64,000 nucleotides of DNA from Mycolicibacterium flavescens. Lineage in GTDB: Bacteria; Actinomycetota; Actinomycetes; Mycobacteriales; Mycobacteriaceae. Positions 34,763 through 43,903 of this stretch are shown piece by piece. Each line of letters begins with the position of its first letter. Within the stretch, counting starts at the first letter, position 1. The translations under genes were made by a program, and so were the position numbers. The stretch is taken from positions 3,720,001-3,784,000 of the forward strand of contig LR134353.1 of the NCBI GenBank assembly GCA_900637135.1. The letters run 5' to 3'. The notes beneath the pieces were generated by a model that worked only from the letters and a program-made list of their open reading frames with translations, was not told the origin of the DNA and did no database searches.

Positions 34763-35309
34763 AGGTGACGTGGGAATGATCGTCTCCGTCCGAAAAGAGA
34801 ACCCTCGTTCAGAGAGGGTTTGATAGACGATTGTTACACAGAATTAGTCCCGCAATACAGAGCTATTGGTGACGATTGCGGGCGGCCCGGTGCAAATCTT
34901 TGCCGACCGAAGAACCGTCGCGAATGGCGACTCAAGATCAACGCCGCCACGACCGGTTCCGAACTCCAGGTCTCGAATCGTGACGGCTGATTCGCTCCGC
35001 GGACAGCGGGTCGGCTTCCGACATCATCGGGGCAGGTCGCCGGTGGTGACCGCACGGCCGTGACATTGCGACGTCCGCGCCGGAGACCCTCTCAGCGGTG
35101 CCCCCTCCCCGATCGCGAGACTGATCCGGCCGACAATTGATCTTGGTGGTCTTTTGGTAGCCGAAAAACAGTCCGCTGATCCAAAGACGCCTCGTTTTAA
35201 GCGGACAGTCTAAACAGCCCCGGCGCGGACGAGCGCTGACAGACTGTCCACGAACCGGTGGCGTGTGACGGCACCGCTCCGGTGAGGTCCGGTGAAGGGC
35301 GGAACGCAG
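34763..35309. other. Long intergenic region before the cytochrome P450 gene
   Basis: About 550 bp without a credible gene. The left part is A/T-rich (TTGTTACACAGAATTAG) and probably holds the promoter of the leftward exported-protein gene. The right part holds a set of ACAGTC-type half-sites near the P450 start. No RNA gene recognised. Confidence 0.5.
35168..35248. promoter_or_regulatory. Repeated ACAGTC half-sites before the cytochrome P450 gene
   Basis: ACAGTCCGC at 35169-35177, GACAGTCT at 35204-35211, and its exact complement AGACTGTC at 35241-35248, which is also part of the palindrome GACAG-A-CTGTC (35238-35248). A separate inverted repeat GTCCGCT/AGCGGAC spans 35171-35206. The cluster ends about 60 bp before the P450 ATG and suggests an operator for an unidentified regulator. 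Confidence 0.45.
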
Positions 35310-36554
35310 ATGACGGTAAGCGCTGACGAAGGTGTGCGAGACAGCCGGGACAGCGACACCGAGAAAGAGGGGGTCCACTACGACCCCTACGACGCCGACC
35401 TCAACCGCGACCCCTATCCGATGTTTTCGCGGATCCGTGAGCACGCACCGCTCTACTACAACGCCGAGCACGACTTCTATGCGCTGAGCCGCTACGCCGA
35501 CGTCGACGCAGCACTGCTCGACCACGAGACGTTCAGCTCGGCGCGCGGGGCGGTGCTGGAGATCATCAAGGCCGGCCTGGACATCCCGCCCGGCACGCTG
35601 ATCTTCGAGGACCCGCCGGTCCACAACATCCACCGCAAGCTACTGTCGCGGATCTTCACCCCCAGAAAGGTGAACGCGCTCGAACCCAAGATCCGTCAGT
35701 TCACCGCCCGCTGCCTGGACCCTTTGGTCGGCGCGGGCCGCTTCGACTTCGTCAAGGACCTCGGTGCTCAGATGCCCATGCGGGTGATCGGCATGCTGAT
35801 CGGCATTCCGGAGGCCGACCAGGAGCACGTGATCGAACACGGCGAGTCGACGATCCGCACCGAACGGGGCGGCAAGATGACCGACAACCCCGACGGCCCC
35901 ATCGCCACGGGTCAGGTCTTCGCTGAGTACATCGACTGGCGGGCACAGCATCCCAGCGACGACATCATGACCGAACTGCTCAACGCCGAGTTCACCGACG
36001 AGACCGGGACGCTGCGGCGACTGGGCCGCGAGGAACTTCTGCTCTACCTGCAGGTGATCGCAACGGCAGGCAGCGAGACCACCACCCGGCTGATCGGCTG
36101 GGCCGGCAAGTTGCTCTCCGATCACCCCGACCAGCGGCGCGCGTTGGTCGCCGACCGGTCAATGCTGCCTGCGGCCATCGAGGAGGTCGTGCGTTTCGAG
36201 CCACCCGCCCCGCACGTCTGCCGATATGTCACCCGCGACGTGACCTACTACGGCGAGACGGTGCCCGCGGGCAACGCGATGATGTTGATCGTCGGCGCGG
36301 CCAATCGTGACCCGCGACGCTTCGGCGCTGACAGCGAGCGGTTCAATATCAATCGGCCCCCGCGTCAGCACCTCGGCTTCGGGGTCGGCACGCACTTCTG
36401 CCTCGGCAACGCGCTCGCACGATTGGAAGGACGCATCGCGCTGGACGAGATCCTTCAACGATTCCCGGACTGGCACGTCGACGTCACCGATGCCGAGCTC
36501 AGCCCGACGTCCACCGTGCGTGGATGGGAGTCGATGCCTGCCGTGGTGGTTTGA
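35310..36554 (+). CDS. Cytochrome P450
   Basis: 414 residues from ATG 35310 (AAGGGCGG upstream; a GTG at 35292 would add six). Soluble bacterial class I P450. I-helix oxygen motif ATAGSETTTRL, ExxR in EEVVRFE, and the haem loop FGVGTHFCLGNALAR with the axial thiolate at about Cys364. It would hydroxylate a hydrophobic substrate using ferredoxin-supplied electrons; no ferredoxin is adjacent. The following crotonase and CoA-transferase point to oxidation followed by CoA-dependent degradation of the product. Confidence 0.95.
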   Translation: MTVSADEGVRDSRDSDTEKEGVHYDPYDADLNRDPYPMFSRIREHAPLYYNAEHDFYALSRYADVDAALLDHETFSSARGAVLEIIKAGLDIPPGTLIFEDPPVHNIHRKLLSRIFTPRKVNALEPKIRQFTARCLDPLVGAGRFDFVKDLGAQMPMRVIGMLIGIPEADQEHVIEHGESTIRTERGGKMTDNPDGPIATGQVFAEYIDWRAQHPSDDIMTELLNAEFTDETGTLRRLGREELLLYLQVIATAGSETTTRLIGWAGKLLSDHPDQRRALVADRSMLPAAIEEVVRFEPPAPHVCRYVTRDVTYYGETVPAGNAMMLIVGAANRDPRRFGADSERFNINRPPRQHLGFGVGTHFCLGNALARLEGRIALDEILQRFPDWHVDVTDAELSPTSTVRGWESMPAVVV

Positions 36555-36678
36555 CGGAGAGCGATACGCACGAAGATCAGAGTCTTCGCCCCTGACGAAT
36601 TCGACTGCGTCGGAGGCGTTCAGCTGCCCGGGTACGCGGGCCACCTACCGGAGGTAACACAAAGTGGAGGAAGCGAAC

Positions 36679-37650
36679 ATGCCAGAGTACGACTACGAAG
36701 AGATGAAACGGGAAGCCGAGCAGCACATCCGGTTCGAGAAGGACCGCAAGAACCGGATCGCCTACATCACGTTCAATCGGCCCGAGGCGCAGAACTCGAC
36801 GACGATGGGCATGCGCCAGCTCTACGCCGACATGATCCACAAGTGCAACGTCGACGACGACGTCAAGGTCGTCGTGATCCGCGGCGAGGGCGATGATTTC
36901 GGCAGCGGTGGCGACCTTCCCGAACAGCGGGGCATGCTGGAGAACCCGGGCATGCCGCTGCTGCACGAACTCGCGATCAACGACGACGACGTCAAGTACC
37001 CGCCCGGCGGTTCGTATCGCTACCTGTCGACGGTGACCGACTTCTACGCCAAGGCGCGTGCAGGCAACCGGCCCCTACAGGAACTTCGCAAGGTCAGCAT
37101 CATCGAAGCGAAGGGGTATTGCTACGGCTGGCATTTCTATCAGGCCGGCGACGCCGATCTGGTGGTCTCCTCCGACGACGCGCTGTTCGGCCATCCGGCG
37201 TTCCGTTATGTCGGGTGGGGACCGCGGTTGTGGTGGTGGGCCGAGACGATGGGCTTGCGCAAGTTCTCCGAAATGCTGTTCACCGGCAGGCCGTTCAGCG
37301 CAAAGGAGATGTACGAGTGCGGCTTCCTGAACAGCGTCGTGCCCAGGGACCAGCTCGAAGCCGAGACCGAGAAGTACGCGCTCGCCTGCTCGAAGTCGCG
37401 CCCGACCGACACGGTCGCGGTGCAGAAGACCTTCCTCGAGCTGTACAAGCAGCACAAGGGCGAGTACTTCGGCAGCCTGTTGACCGGCATGGTCGAGGGG
37501 ATGCTGCCGATGATCCAGAACGACCAGCGCAACGATGTCGATCTCACCGAGGGCACCTTCGAAAAGGGGCTCAACAACGTGGTCAAGGACAACGACATGA
37601 ACTTCCCACCGGAGTGGCGGCTGAGCCGGTCGGGACGTAACAAGCCCTGA
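36679..37650 (+). CDS. Enoyl-CoA hydratase/isomerase family protein, extended
   Basis: 323 residues from ATG 36679, with GGAGGAAG five bases upstream. A GTG at 36664 with its own GGAGG is an alternative. Crotonase fold with FNRPEAQNSTTMGMRQLY, the oxyanion segment DDFGSGGDLPEQ and the second segment EAKGYCYGWHFYQAGDADLV, which lacks the usual GGG. There is an insertion of about 40 residues between the segments and an unusual C-terminus rich in charged residues. Probably a specialised hydratase or ring-cleaving hydrolase. Confidence 0.86.
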   Translation: MPEYDYEEMKREAEQHIRFEKDRKNRIAYITFNRPEAQNSTTMGMRQLYADMIHKCNVDDDVKVVVIRGEGDDFGSGGDLPEQRGMLENPGMPLLHELAINDDDVKYPPGGSYRYLSTVTDFYAKARAGNRPLQELRKVSIIEAKGYCYGWHFYQAGDADLVVSSDDALFGHPAFRYVGWGPRLWWWAETMGLRKFSEMLFTGRPFSAKEMYECGFLNSVVPRDQLEAETEKYALACSKSRPTDTVAVQKTFLELYKQHKGEYFGSLLTGMVEGMLPMIQNDQRNDVDLTEGTFEKGLNNVVKDNDMNFPPEWRLSRSGRNKP

Positions 37651-37655
37651 CCGGC

Positions 37656-40013
37656 ATGTCGGCGCTGACCGGCTTTCGGATCGTCGAGGTGGCCGAGCGG
37701 GTCGCCGGCGAGTACTGCGGCAAGCTACTGGCCGATCTCGGAGCCGATGTCGTCAAAGTCGAACGGCCCGGACGGGGCAGTCCCACCCGGGCCATGGCGC
37801 CGCTAGTCGGTGGCGAGGACGGTCCCGAACGCAGCGCGCTGTTCGCCTACCTCAACACCAACAAGCGATCCGTCGAATTCGACACCGCCGCAACGCATCA
37901 GCTGATCGTCACCGCCGACGCGGTGATCGACGACCACAGCGCGACCTGGGCCGCCGAGCACGGATTGTCGGCCGCGGAGGTCGCCCGTCGCCATCCCCAC
38001 GTGGTGTTCTGCGCCGTCACGCCGTTCGGCCTCACCGCACCGGCGGCACTCGACAACGCTGTGAGCCTGAACGTCTTTCACGCCAGCGGGTGGGGCTACC
38101 ACACCCCCAGCCACGCCGATCCCGACCGACCGCCGTTGAAGGGACCCGGCCGGTTCCTCGCCGACTACGAGGGCGCGCTCGACGCCGCCCTCTGTGTGAT
38201 GTCGGCGCTGTTCGAGCGGATGCACACCGGCCGCGGCGAATACATCGACGTATCAGAGCAGGCCGTCCTGGTGTCGCGCGCCGATTGCATCCTGGGCCGG
38301 TTCGTCACCGGGGAGATCGCCCCACAGAACCGCCGCGACGACTACGACCAGGCGGGACCCGCGACGTTCTTCGCCTCGCGCGACGGCTTTGTCTACCTCT
38401 ACATGACCAACAGCACGCACTGGCTGGGCCTCAAAACACTGATGGGGGCGCCGGCGTGGCTCGACGAATTCGACGACGACTGGCTGGAATTCGGCGTCAC
38501 ACCGGAGCGAGTCGCCGACTTCCGCAGCGGCTTCGCCGACTGGATGCGCGACCGGCCCGGCGAGGACACCGCAGAAGAGGCGCAGCGACTCGGCGTACCC
38601 CTGGTGCCGGTCAACGGCGCGGCCGAACTCCTGCGCTCACCGCAGTACCGGCACCGTGAGTTCTTCTGCGAAGCTACCCATCCCGTGCTGGGCACGAGCG
38701 CCTACCCCACCGTGGGTTACCGGCTGAGCGCGACTCCGGCCCGGATCAGTCGACCCGCACCGACGCTCGGCCAGCACACCGACGAGGTCCTGGCCGAACT
38801 CTCCAGTCCGCGCACCGCGCCCGCGGTGCGGAACCCGCAACTCAAGGCCCACGGTTCGCGGGGTGGACCGCTGCAGGGTGTGCGGGTCGTCGAACTGACC
38901 AAGGTGTGGGCCGGGCCTTACGCCGGCAAGCTGCTGGCTTTCCTCGGCGCCGAGGTGATCAAGGTCGAGTGCTCGGCCACTCCCGAGGAGATGCGCGCCT
39001 ACGGCGGCACCGACATCAACCACGCCCCCTACTTCCTGAGCATCAACCCCGAGATCCTCAGCGTCGACCTCGACATCAAAACGCCCCGCGGCCGGGATGC
39101 CCTGCTGGCGTTGATTTCTCGCAGCGACATCGTGCTCAACAACCTGCGGCCCGGCGCGATGGAACGCCAAGGCCTCGGATACCGGGATCTGACCGCGCTC
39201 AAATCCGACATCGTCTCGGTGTCCGTCAAGATGTGGGGCAATGATGGGCCGCTGGGCCATCAGACCGGCTACGCGCCGTGTTTCGCCGCCCTGGCGGGCC
39301 TCGCCTCGCTGGTCGGTTATCCCGGCGGCCCTCCGCTCGGGGCGAGCATGCGGTACGGCGATTCCACCGTGGGTGCGGCCGCGGCGTTGGCCGCCGTGGC
39401 GGCGCTACTGCACCGGGAGCGCACGGGACAGGGCCAATTCGTCGACGTCTCCGCCGTCGAGGTGCTCTCGTCGATGGTGGGTGACTGCCTGTTCGAGCAG
39501 AACCTGACGGACCGGCTGTTGGGACCCGACGGCAACCGCCACCCCGACATGGCGCCGCACGGCTGCTACCCCTGCGCGGGCGCGGACTGGATCGCCGTCG
39601 CCGTCACGGACGACGATGCCTGGCACCGTCTCTGTGAGGTGCTCGGCGCCGACGAGCTCGCCGCCCGTTATCCGACAATGGCCGCGCGACAGCGCGATGC
39701 CGAGGTTCTGGACGCACACCTGATCGCGCTCACCCGGGGGCACGAGGCGGGCGGTCTCGCCGAGCGGCTGCGTTGCGCCGGTGTGCCCGCGACCAGGAGC
39801 GCGACGGCCACCGAGGTGATCGGCGACGAATTGCTCTGGGACCGCGGCACGTATCGCTTCGTGTCCGACCGGGTCGAAGGACAGCGGCCGGTGCTTGGGC
39901 CCTCGTGGCTGATGACCCGCCCCGCACACATCGAACGCGGCGCACCGAACTTGGGCGAACACAACGACTACGTGCTCGGCGACATCCTCGGGCAGGAAGT
40001 GAGGACCACGTGA
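37656..40013 (+). CDS. Double-domain class III CoA-transferase (CaiB/BaiF)
   Basis: 785 residues, about twice the usual length, with two full CaiB domains. The N half (about 1-385) has GEYCGKLLADLGADVVKVERPG and the C half (about 405-775) has GPYAGKLLAFLGAEVIKVE. The catalytic Asp candidates are present in both (FLADYEGALDAAL and RYGDSTVGAA). Class III enzymes move CoA between acids through an aspartyl-CoA intermediate. Here the enzyme could activate the oxidised acid without ATP. Gap of 5 bp from the crotonase; GTGA overlap with the SDR. Confidence 0.92.
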   Translation: MSALTGFRIVEVAERVAGEYCGKLLADLGADVVKVERPGRGSPTRAMAPLVGGEDGPERSALFAYLNTNKRSVEFDTAATHQLIVTADAVIDDHSATWAAEHGLSAAEVARRHPHVVFCAVTPFGLTAPAALDNAVSLNVFHASGWGYHTPSHADPDRPPLKGPGRFLADYEGALDAALCVMSALFERMHTGRGEYIDVSEQAVLVSRADCILGRFVTGEIAPQNRRDDYDQAGPATFFASRDGFVYLYMTNSTHWLGLKTLMGAPAWLDEFDDDWLEFGVTPERVADFRSGFADWMRDRPGEDTAEEAQRLGVPLVPVNGAAELLRSPQYRHREFFCEATHPVLGTSAYPTVGYRLSATPARISRPAPTLGQHTDEVLAELSSPRTAPAVRNPQLKAHGSRGGPLQGVRVVELTKVWAGPYAGKLLAFLGAEVIKVECSATPEEMRAYGGTDINHAPYFLSINPEILSVDLDIKTPRGRDALLALISRSDIVLNNLRPGAMERQGLGYRDLTALKSDIVSVSVKMWGNDGPLGHQTGYAPCFAALAGLASLVGYPGGPPLGASMRYGDSTVGAAAALAAVAALLHRERTGQGQFVDVSAVEVLSSMVGDCLFEQNLTDRLLGPDGNRHPDMAPHGCYPCAGADWIAVAVTDDDAWHRLCEVLGADELAARYPTMAARQRDAEVLDAHLIALTRGHEAGGLAERLRCAGVPATRSATATEVIGDELLWDRGTYRFVSDRVEGQRPVLGPSWLMTRPAHIERGAPNLGEHNDYVLGDILGQEVRTT

Positions 40014-40771
40014 CCGCGTTGGCCCGGACGGTGGCGCTGGTGACCGGGGCCAGCAGCGGGATCGGCGCGGCAACCGCCCGTGCGCTCGCCGCCGAGGGCG
40101 CCTCGGTTGCACTGGTGGCGCGGCGGCGCGACCGGCTCAGCGCACTCGCCGACGATATCGCGGCGGCAGGTGGCAGAGCCCTGGCCGTGCCCGCCGATGT
40201 GACCGACGCCGATCAGGTGGCCGCCGCGGTGGCGATGACCGTCGACGAGTGGGGTCGCCTCGACACGTTGGTCAACAACGCCGGCCTGTTGCGCATGGGT
40301 GCCGCCGCGCACGCGCCGCTGGCCGATTGGGATGCCCTGGTCTCGGTCAACATTCGAGGCGTTTTGTATGCCACGCGCGCCGCGCTCCCCCCTCTGATCG
40401 CGGCGGCCGCTGATTCGCCGCGGGGTGTCGCCGATATCGTCACGATCAGTTCGACGGGCGGGCGGGTGGCGCGGCCGGGAACCGCCGTCTATTCGCTGAC
40501 CAAGTTCGGCGTCAACGCGTTCAGCGAGAGCATCCGCCAGGAACTCGTCGGCAACCGGGTCCGCGTGGGAATCGTCGAACCGGGAACGGTCGAAACCGAG
40601 ATCTTCGATCACCTTGACTCACAGGCGCTTACGGCTCAACAGGCCAGGACATCCGGAATGGTCAAGCTGAGGCCCGAGGACATCGCGGACGCAGTGACGT
40701 ACATGGTGACACGCGATAGGCGCGTCGCGGTCAACGAGATCCTCGTGCGGGCGGCGGAACAGACATGGTGA
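40010..40771 (+). CDS. SDR-family oxidoreductase
   Basis: 253 residues from GTG 40010, overlapping the CoA-transferase stop. Classical SDR: TGASSGIGAATARALAAEG (about 10-28), NNAG, active-site Ser in ISSTGGR and YSLTKFG (Tyr/Lys). The Arg residues after the second strand (VARRRDR) suggest NADP(H). The C-terminal MVTRDRRVAVNEILVRAAEQ is seen in broad-specificity SDRs of the YdfG type. Probable alcohol dehydrogenase step in the P450-initiated pathway. Confidence 0.9.
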   Translation: MTALARTVALVTGASSGIGAATARALAAEGASVALVARRRDRLSALADDIAAAGGRALAVPADVTDADQVAAAVAMTVDEWGRLDTLVNNAGLLRMGAAAHAPLADWDALVSVNIRGVLYATRAALPPLIAAAADSPRGVADIVTISSTGGRVARPGTAVYSLTKFGVNAFSESIRQELVGNRVRVGIVEPGTVETEIFDHLDSQALTAQQARTSGMVKLRPEDIADAVTYMVTRDRRVAVNEILVRAAEQTW

Positions 40772-42045
40772 AGGTCGACTGGGTGCACGGTGACGCCAAC
40801 GGCCTCGCGTTCCCCGCCCACCCCGAAGCGCTGCGGAAGGGCGGAACGGAGTTCCTCACCGAGGCGTTCCGCGCTTACGGTGTCTTGTCCGAAGACAACG
40901 AAGTGGTCGCGATCGAGCGCTTCGACCTGGTATCCGGCGGCAGCACCGGGCGCAAGGCAGTGCTGACCGTGCGGTACGCGCGCGAGCATCCCGACACGCG
41001 CACCGACCTGTTCGTGAAGTTCTCCCGCGACTTCGACGACGCCTTGCGTGATGTCGGGCGCACCCAGATGGAATCCGAGACCCGGTTCGCGGCGCTCACG
41101 CGCGCCGCGGCGTTTCCGATCGCGGTGCCGGCAACGGTTTTCGCCGACTTCCACCGCGAAACCGGCACGGGGTTGATGATCAGTCAGCGGATCGCGTTCG
41201 GCACCGGCGCGATCGAACCGCAGTACCACAAATGTCTCGACTACGAGATGCCCGAGCCGGCAACGCATTACCGGGCGTTGTTGACCGCGCTGGCGCGGCT
41301 GGCAGGAACCGAGCGGTCGGGTCGGCTGCCCGCGGACCTGCTCGCGCAGTTCCCGGTGGACCTGCGGGCGGCGACCGTGGGCCAACCGCCGGTGTATACC
41401 GCCGATCAACTCGAGCGCCGACTGCGCCGGCTCGTCGAATTCGTCGAACAGCACGAGGGCCTGTTCGCACGGAACGTGCGCTCGTCGTCGTTCCTGTCTC
41501 AGATGACCGCGGAGGCACCTCGGTTGATGAGGCGCGAAGCAGACGCGTGGCAGCAGCTGAGCGCCGACACCGACTACCTTGCGCTGTGCCACTGGAACGC
41601 CAACGTCGACAACGCCTGGTTCTGGCGCGACGACGACGGCGAGTTGCGCTGCGGGCTGATGGACTGGGGCTGCGTCAGCCGGATGCACGTGTCGATGGCG
41701 ATATGGGGATCCCTGTCGGGAGCCGAGACATCGCTGTGGGACGACCATCTCGACGAGCTGCTCGAGATGTTCTGCAAGGAGGTGCTCGCAAGCGGTGGGC
41801 CGGACCTCGACCCCGCCACGGTGGAGCGGTCCTTGGTCGTGTACGCGACGTTAATGGGTGTCACCTGGCTGCTCGACGTGCCTGCGTTGATCCGCAAGCG
41901 GCTTCCCGACGCGGGCCCGCACACCACACGCACCGATCCGCGTATCCGGTCCGACGAGAGCGTGCGCGCGCCGTTGCAGATGCTGATCAATGTGCTGAAC
42001 CTGTGGCAGACCCGCGGTGCGGCAGCGAAACTGGCTGGGCCTTAA
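40765..42045 (+). CDS. Phosphotransferase-fold (APH/EcKinase-like) protein, catalytic Asp replaced
   Basis: 426 residues. Kinase-like fold of the aminoglycoside phosphotransferase group: an N-lobe with DLFVKFSRDF, then the catalytic loop CHWNANVDNAWF (about 274-285) and metal-binding MDWG. In HxDxxxxN the catalytic Asp is Asn here, so phosphotransfer is doubtful. Such proteins are frequent next to mycobacterial acyl-CoA dehydrogenase clusters, where a few are suspected to phosphorylate hydroxyacyl substrates. It overlaps the SDR by 7 bp and converges with the next gene by 4 bp. Confidence 0.8.
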   Translation: MVKVDWVHGDANGLAFPAHPEALRKGGTEFLTEAFRAYGVLSEDNEVVAIERFDLVSGGSTGRKAVLTVRYAREHPDTRTDLFVKFSRDFDDALRDVGRTQMESETRFAALTRAAAFPIAVPATVFADFHRETGTGLMISQRIAFGTGAIEPQYHKCLDYEMPEPATHYRALLTALARLAGTERSGRLPADLLAQFPVDLRAATVGQPPVYTADQLERRLRRLVEFVEQHEGLFARNVRSSSFLSQMTAEAPRLMRREADAWQQLSADTDYLALCHWNANVDNAWFWRDDDGELRCGLMDWGCVSRMHVSMAIWGSLSGAETSLWDDHLDELLEMFCKEVLASGGPDLDPATVERSLVVYATLMGVTWLLDVPALIRKRLPDAGPHTTRTDPRIRSDESVRAPLQMLINVLNLWQTRGAAAKLAGP

Positions 42046-42953
42046 CGCATCAGCGCACGCACCTGTTCGCGAGCGAAGAACTCCTGGTCCTCACCCCATC
42101 CCTGTCGGCCGTCCCACCGCCAGTCGGTCAACGTCCAGAACGTCATCCGTCCGGGCCAGCCGAGCCAGCGCAACGCGGTACGCACCTCGCCTTCGGCGTG
42201 CAGGGCCCGGCCGTGGTCGTCTTCGGCGTCGAGCACCACCCGTGCCGGGGCGCCCGCGCGGCGGTCGAGCACGCGGCGCGCACCGGTGACGAGTTCGCCC
42301 ACCGTCCCGTCGCGCAGCAGGTATCCGCCGATCACACGGTCGACACCAGAGCGGGTCGCCATCGTGATGGCATGCCAACTCGATTCGGCGTCGGCGATGG
42401 CCCACAGGTAGTCACCGGAGCGGCGGGCACCCGGGCGGTGCGGACCCCAGGTGCGGTCGCGCATCGAGAAGCAGTCGATGTCGAAGCGCTCGCCGTTCAG
42501 CGTCGCGGTGCCCCGCATGCGGCCCGGTTGGTCGAAGTGGCAGTGCTGCGGGGATGCCTCGCCAAGGACGTGCGGCGCCATCAGCGACGTCCACTCCAGG
42601 TCCAGGTCGAGCCCCAGCTCCGAGTAGGACAGCCGGTAGCGGTGCATCGGGTCCTCGACGACGTGACGCAGCGAGTTCGGGAGCTGGAAGTCGGTGAAAT
42701 CCAGCGCCCCCGTGGGGGGTTGGATCCAGCGCCAGTCGTAGAACAGGCAGTCGTAGGTCTGTTCGCCACTGGGGTCCCACATCGCGGGCCCGCCGCCGCT
42801 GGTCCCGGTGCGGACGTCGTGGTAGTAGTACACGAACCCGTTGATGTCGCGTTCGGGGATCGCGAAGTTGAACCACCCGCTCTCGTTCCAATTCGGGTCA
42901 GCAGTGGCGGGGTGGAAGACCTCGTCGGCTGCAGTGATCGCGGCAGTTGTCAT
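42042..42953 (-). CDS. Lipocalin-like/carotenoid-hydratase-like protein of unknown function
   Basis: 303 residues from ATG 42953. Beta-rich and Trp-rich (DPNWNESGWFNFAIPERD, WRWIQPP, DCFSMRDRTWGP, WTLTDWRWDG), as in the CrtC/lipocalin-like conserved proteins of actinobacteria (DUF7064/7065 type, from memory). There is no signal peptide. Its position beside an SDR and TetR in the same orientation suggests a lipophilic small-molecule ligand or substrate. Function not known. Confidence 0.65.
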   Translation of the reverse strand: MTTAAITAADEVFHPATADPNWNESGWFNFAIPERDINGFVYYYHDVRTGTSGGGPAMWDPSGEQTYDCLFYDWRWIQPPTGALDFTDFQLPNSLRHVVEDPMHRYRLSYSELGLDLDLEWTSLMAPHVLGEASPQHCHFDQPGRMRGTATLNGERFDIDCFSMRDRTWGPHRPGARRSGDYLWAIADAESSWHAITMATRSGVDRVIGGYLLRDGTVGELVTGARRVLDRRAGAPARVVLDAEDDHGRALHAEGEVRTALRWLGWPGRMTFWTLTDWRWDGRQGWGEDQEFFAREQVRALMR

Positions 42954-42958
42954 GGCGC

Positions 42959-43903
42959 TCAATCCGGGTACGTCACGGCGGTCAGCTTCTCGGACAACTG
43001 CCACAGCGCCTGGCGGTCCTCGGCTCGGTGCACCGCTACCGGTACCTTCGCGAAACCCACACCGCCACCCGCAGTCTCGTAGAAGCCGCGTGGACCGTAG
43101 TAGGCACCGCCTTCGGCGTCGGGTGATGTCGCGGCGTAGAGCGTCGGCTTGATCCCCTCGTCGACGTCGAGCCACATGAACGGCAGCAGGCGCCATGTGG
43201 CCCTGGTGAGCCGGGCGTTCAGGGTGGGTTTGTCCCGACCGTAGGAAGCGCCGCTGAGCAGGTTGGTCTTGCTCAAGCCGGGGTGCGCGGCGTTCGACAT
43301 CACACCCCATCCGTGTGCGCGGCTGCGTTGATCGAGCTCCTTGGCGAACATCAGCTGTGCCAGCTTGGCCATCCCGTACGAGCGCATGGGCCGGTATCCG
43401 TGTTCGGCGTTGGGGTCGTCGAATGTCAATCCGCGCTGCGTGGCGGCGATGCTGCTCACGGTGACCACGCGGGCGGCTTCGGCGGCCCGCAGCAGCGGCA
43501 GCAGGTGTCCGGTCAGGGCGAAATGGCCGAGATGGTTCGCGCCGAACTGCAATTCGAAGCTGTCGTCGGTCGTCTGCCGCTGCGGCGGTGTCATCACGCC
43601 GGCGTTGTTGATGAGGATATCGATCGGACGACCTTCGGCGGCGAGCCGTTCACCTAGGGCGGCAACACTTTCCAGCGACGCCAGATCCAGCTGTGCTATG
43701 CGTGTGCTGGCCCGCGGGACGGCCTGGCGGATCTGCGCGATCGCGGCCTCCCCTTTGGCGTGGTTGCGGACCGCCAGGATCACGTCGGCGCCGGCCGCCG
43801 ACAGCTCCTGCGCTAGCCCAAATCCGAGACCACTGTTGGCGCCGGTGACCACGGCGAGGCGACCCGACAGATCGGGCACGTGCAGTTCGAGCCCGCGGCT
43901 CAT
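42959..43903 (-). CDS. SDR-family oxidoreductase (retinol-dehydrogenase-like)
   Basis: 314 residues from ATG 43903 (MSRGLELHVPDLSGRLAVVTGANSG). Motifs TGANSGLGFGLA, NNAGVM, Ser in TVSSIAA and YGMAKLA (Tyr/Lys). The NHLGHFALTGHLLPLL segment and C-terminal extension match the retinol-dehydrogenase/WWOX-like SDR group common in mycobacteria (NADP-dependent). It overlaps the TetR gene by four bases (ATGA) and is followed after 5 bp by the lipocalin-like gene; the three form a leftward operon. Confidence 0.9.
   Translation of the reverse strand: MSRGLELHVPDLSGRLAVVTGANSGLGFGLAQELSAAGADVILAVRNHAKGEAAIAQIRQAVPRASTRIAQLDLASLESVAALGERLAAEGRPIDILINNAGVMTPPQRQTTDDSFELQFGANHLGHFALTGHLLPLLRAAEAARVVTVSSIAATQRGLTFDDPNAEHGYRPMRSYGMAKLAQLMFAKELDQRSRAHGWGVMSNAAHPGLSKTNLLSGASYGRDKPTLNARLTRATWRLLPFMWLDVDEGIKPTLYAATSPDAEGGAYYGPRGFYETAGGGVGFAKVPVAVHRAEDRQALWQLSEKLTAVTYPD

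Noticed and set aside
41232..43082. Plus-strand open frame of over 600 codons
   Set aside because: It covers parts of the phosphotransferase-fold gene out of frame and runs antisense to the lipocalin-like gene; composition is Arg/Pro/Ala-rich without motifs.
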